7,060 bases of DNA, taken from NCBI GenBank assembly GCA_017382915.1, contig JAFNZJ010000041.1:1-7060 (forward strand), given 5' to 3'. Shown in pieces: positions 5,906-7,060 of this stretch. The translations under genes were made by a program, and so were the position numbers. Within the stretch, counting starts at the first letter, position 1. Each line of letters begins with the position of its first letter. The DNA is from Clostridia bacterium. GTDB lineage: Bacteria; Bacillota; Clostridia; Oscillospirales; Acutalibacteraceae. Below the pieces are notes generated by a model. It worked only from the letters and a program-made list of their open reading frames with translations. It was not told the DNA's origin and did not search any database.

Positions 5906-7060
5906 AGTTGAATTTTGTTGACTTAAAAGCCTCATTGATTTTATCTATAGATGCATCAATAGTTCTTATATTTGATTTCAAAACTGATGTAATATTTTGG
6001 TTTTCAGCCGTTACTAATTTATTACACAAATTTTCATATTTACCCTTTTTTAAATAATCTATTGCCCCTATGTTTGGTATTTTATACTTTGAACTGCTGA
6101 TGGTCAATATTCTAGAACCAACAGCCAAAAGATAGTCATTGCAAAAGCCCATACTTTCACTGGAATAAGTGCGTGTAAAACCTAATAAGTACCTAATAAA
6201 CATAATGCCTAATTCGGGTTGTTTTGCTCTTTTTGGTATGCCGTAAGTGCGTGGTATTACCGGAATATAGGTAGAACTTTGGCTTGGTCCGGCAACAGGC
6301 ACGGCGCCAATGCAATTATATCTTTGTGTATTAAACGCACCGCTATCCTTGCATGCACTATAAAGGTTTCCTATGTATAATGCAAAAGTATCAAATTTAT
6401 ATATTTGCTCTAAGTTGTGCTTACCAATGTGATTGTTAATATATAGTTTGTTAATTTGGCTCCACGCATCTACCAAGTCGTTATGCAATGTATTCTCTAA
6501 TTTGTTTTCATATTTATATGGCGTTTTTGTTGTGTTAATCTTTATAAAATCCTGCCCTGCCGAAAGCATAAAAGCATCATAATAATCGGTCATATAGGGT
6601 ATATAATTTGTCCCGTTTTCAATATTGTAATTGGCTATTTTTTCAATAATTTCTTTTTGGGTTTGCCAGTTCCATTTGCCATCTCGATAAATTTCAAATG
6701 GCATTTTTTTAACACCGCATTTTTTTAAAATTTCAGAATTGTAATATGTAACGTAGTTCATATCCTCACAAAGCCATGAACCTCTCATTGCCACACCAAA
6801 ATAATCACCATTTATTTTATATGCATTCATATAATATTTTTGCCAACAGTCTGCCGCCATACAGATATCATATGTACTATATCTCAGTGTTTCCTTAAGC
6901 GGGGCCAACGCCCCTGTAACAGCATTATTCGGAAAGTCTTTGGATGAAAACATAGCAACATCGGGCGCATTATTATCTGAAATCAATGAAACCAGTTTAG
7001 TTTGATAACGGCCTTCGCTGGTAACGGTTACTTTAACCTTTACTCCAGTGCTGTTTTCAA
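5904..7060 (-). CDS. Extracellular solute-binding protein, family 1 (partial, N-terminus off window)
   Basis: This is an ABC-importer binding protein of the SBP_bac_1 type, expected as a surface lipoprotein that delivers sugars or oligosaccharides to a permease. The frame is open to the right edge (last full codon at 7056-7058), giving 384 visible residues; signal peptide and lipobox are outside the window. The visible start, ENSTGVKVKVTVTSEGRYQTKL, is followed by LISDNNAPDVAMFSS, the usual first-lobe pattern. Later come YYNSEILKKCGV, EIYRDGKWNWQT (typical of the carbohydrate-binding clade) and the hinge-lobe stretch IGAVPVAGPSQSSTYIPVIP, then an ELGIMFIRYLLGF helix. An in-frame TTG at 6984-6986 is not the start, since homology-like sequence continues upstream. 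Eight cysteines are visible, many for an exported protein. It is the last gene of its unit. Permease and ATPase genes are not visible, so the substrate is unknown. Confidence 0.85.
   Translation of the reverse strand, partial: ENSTGVKVKVTVTSEGRYQTKLVSLISDNNAPDVAMFSSKDFPNNAVTGALAPLKETLRYSTYDICMAADCWQKYYMNAYKINGDYFGVAMRGSWLCEDMNYVTYYNSEILKKCGVKKMPFEIYRDGKWNWQTQKEIIEKIANYNIENGTNYIPYMTDYYDAFMLSAGQDFIKINTTKTPYKYENKLENTLHNDLVDAWSQINKLYINNHIGKHNLEQIYKFDTFALYIGNLYSACKDSGAFNTQRYNCIGAVPVAGPSQSSTYIPVIPRTYGIPKRAKQPELGIMFIRYLLGFTRTYSSESMGFCNDYLLAVGSRILTISSSKYKIPNIGAIDYLKKGKYENLCNKLVTAENQNITSVLKSNIRTIDASIDKINEAFKSTKFN

Overview
The window is about two-thirds A+T. It has Shine-Dalgarno sites of the GGAGG type, several sigma-A-like promoters with 17-nt spacers, and short intrinsic terminators. 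The proteins read like those of anaerobic low-GC Clostridia (Oscillospiraceae/Ruminococcaceae or Lachnospiraceae-like gut or rumen bacteria). This placement is inferred from protein style, because no rRNA or other phylogenetic marker is present.

Layout, left to right. (1) The minus-strand gene at 1-1207 is miaB, a radical-SAM tRNA methylthiotransferase, cut by the left edge. It has its own promoter at 1267-1295 and a probable TTG start. (2) The minus-strand cluster from 4486 down to 1316 holds eda (KDPG aldolase), kdgK (2-keto-3-deoxygluconate kinase) and a MATE-family transporter, in that order of transcription. It has a strong promoter before eda and an intrinsic terminator after the MATE gene. 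(3) The divergent intergenic stretch of about 375 bases (4419-4793) holds the eda and purC promoters and a doubtful 29-codon ORF with its own possible promoter. (4) On the plus strand, purC encodes a divergent type of SAICAR synthetase and ends in a strong terminator at 5510-5540. It is followed closely by a small Dabb (dimeric alpha/beta-barrel) protein gene. (5) A shared bidirectional terminator at 5867-5905 separates this from a convergent minus-strand gene for a family-1 extracellular solute-binding protein, whose N-terminus is cut by the right edge.

How the genes work together. Eda and KdgK are consecutive steps: KdgK phosphorylates KDG to KDPG, and Eda splits KDPG into pyruvate and glyceraldehyde-3-phosphate. 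This is the common tail of hexuronate (pectin/glucuronide) breakdown and of Entner-Doudoroff-type routes. The MATE gene lies in the same transcription direction and may be co-transcribed, but a hairpin sits between it and kdgK and no functional link is proven. PurC, MiaB and the Dabb protein are housekeeping or orphan genes with no obvious link to sugar metabolism. The solute-binding protein suggests ABC-type carbohydrate uptake, but its substrate and permeases are not visible here.

I found no mobile element, CRISPR array, tRNA or rRNA, and no convincing undescribed system. The points most worth checking are the divergent PurC, the small ORF in the divergent intergenic region, the palindrome on the miaB promoter, and the hairpin between kdgK and the MATE gene.
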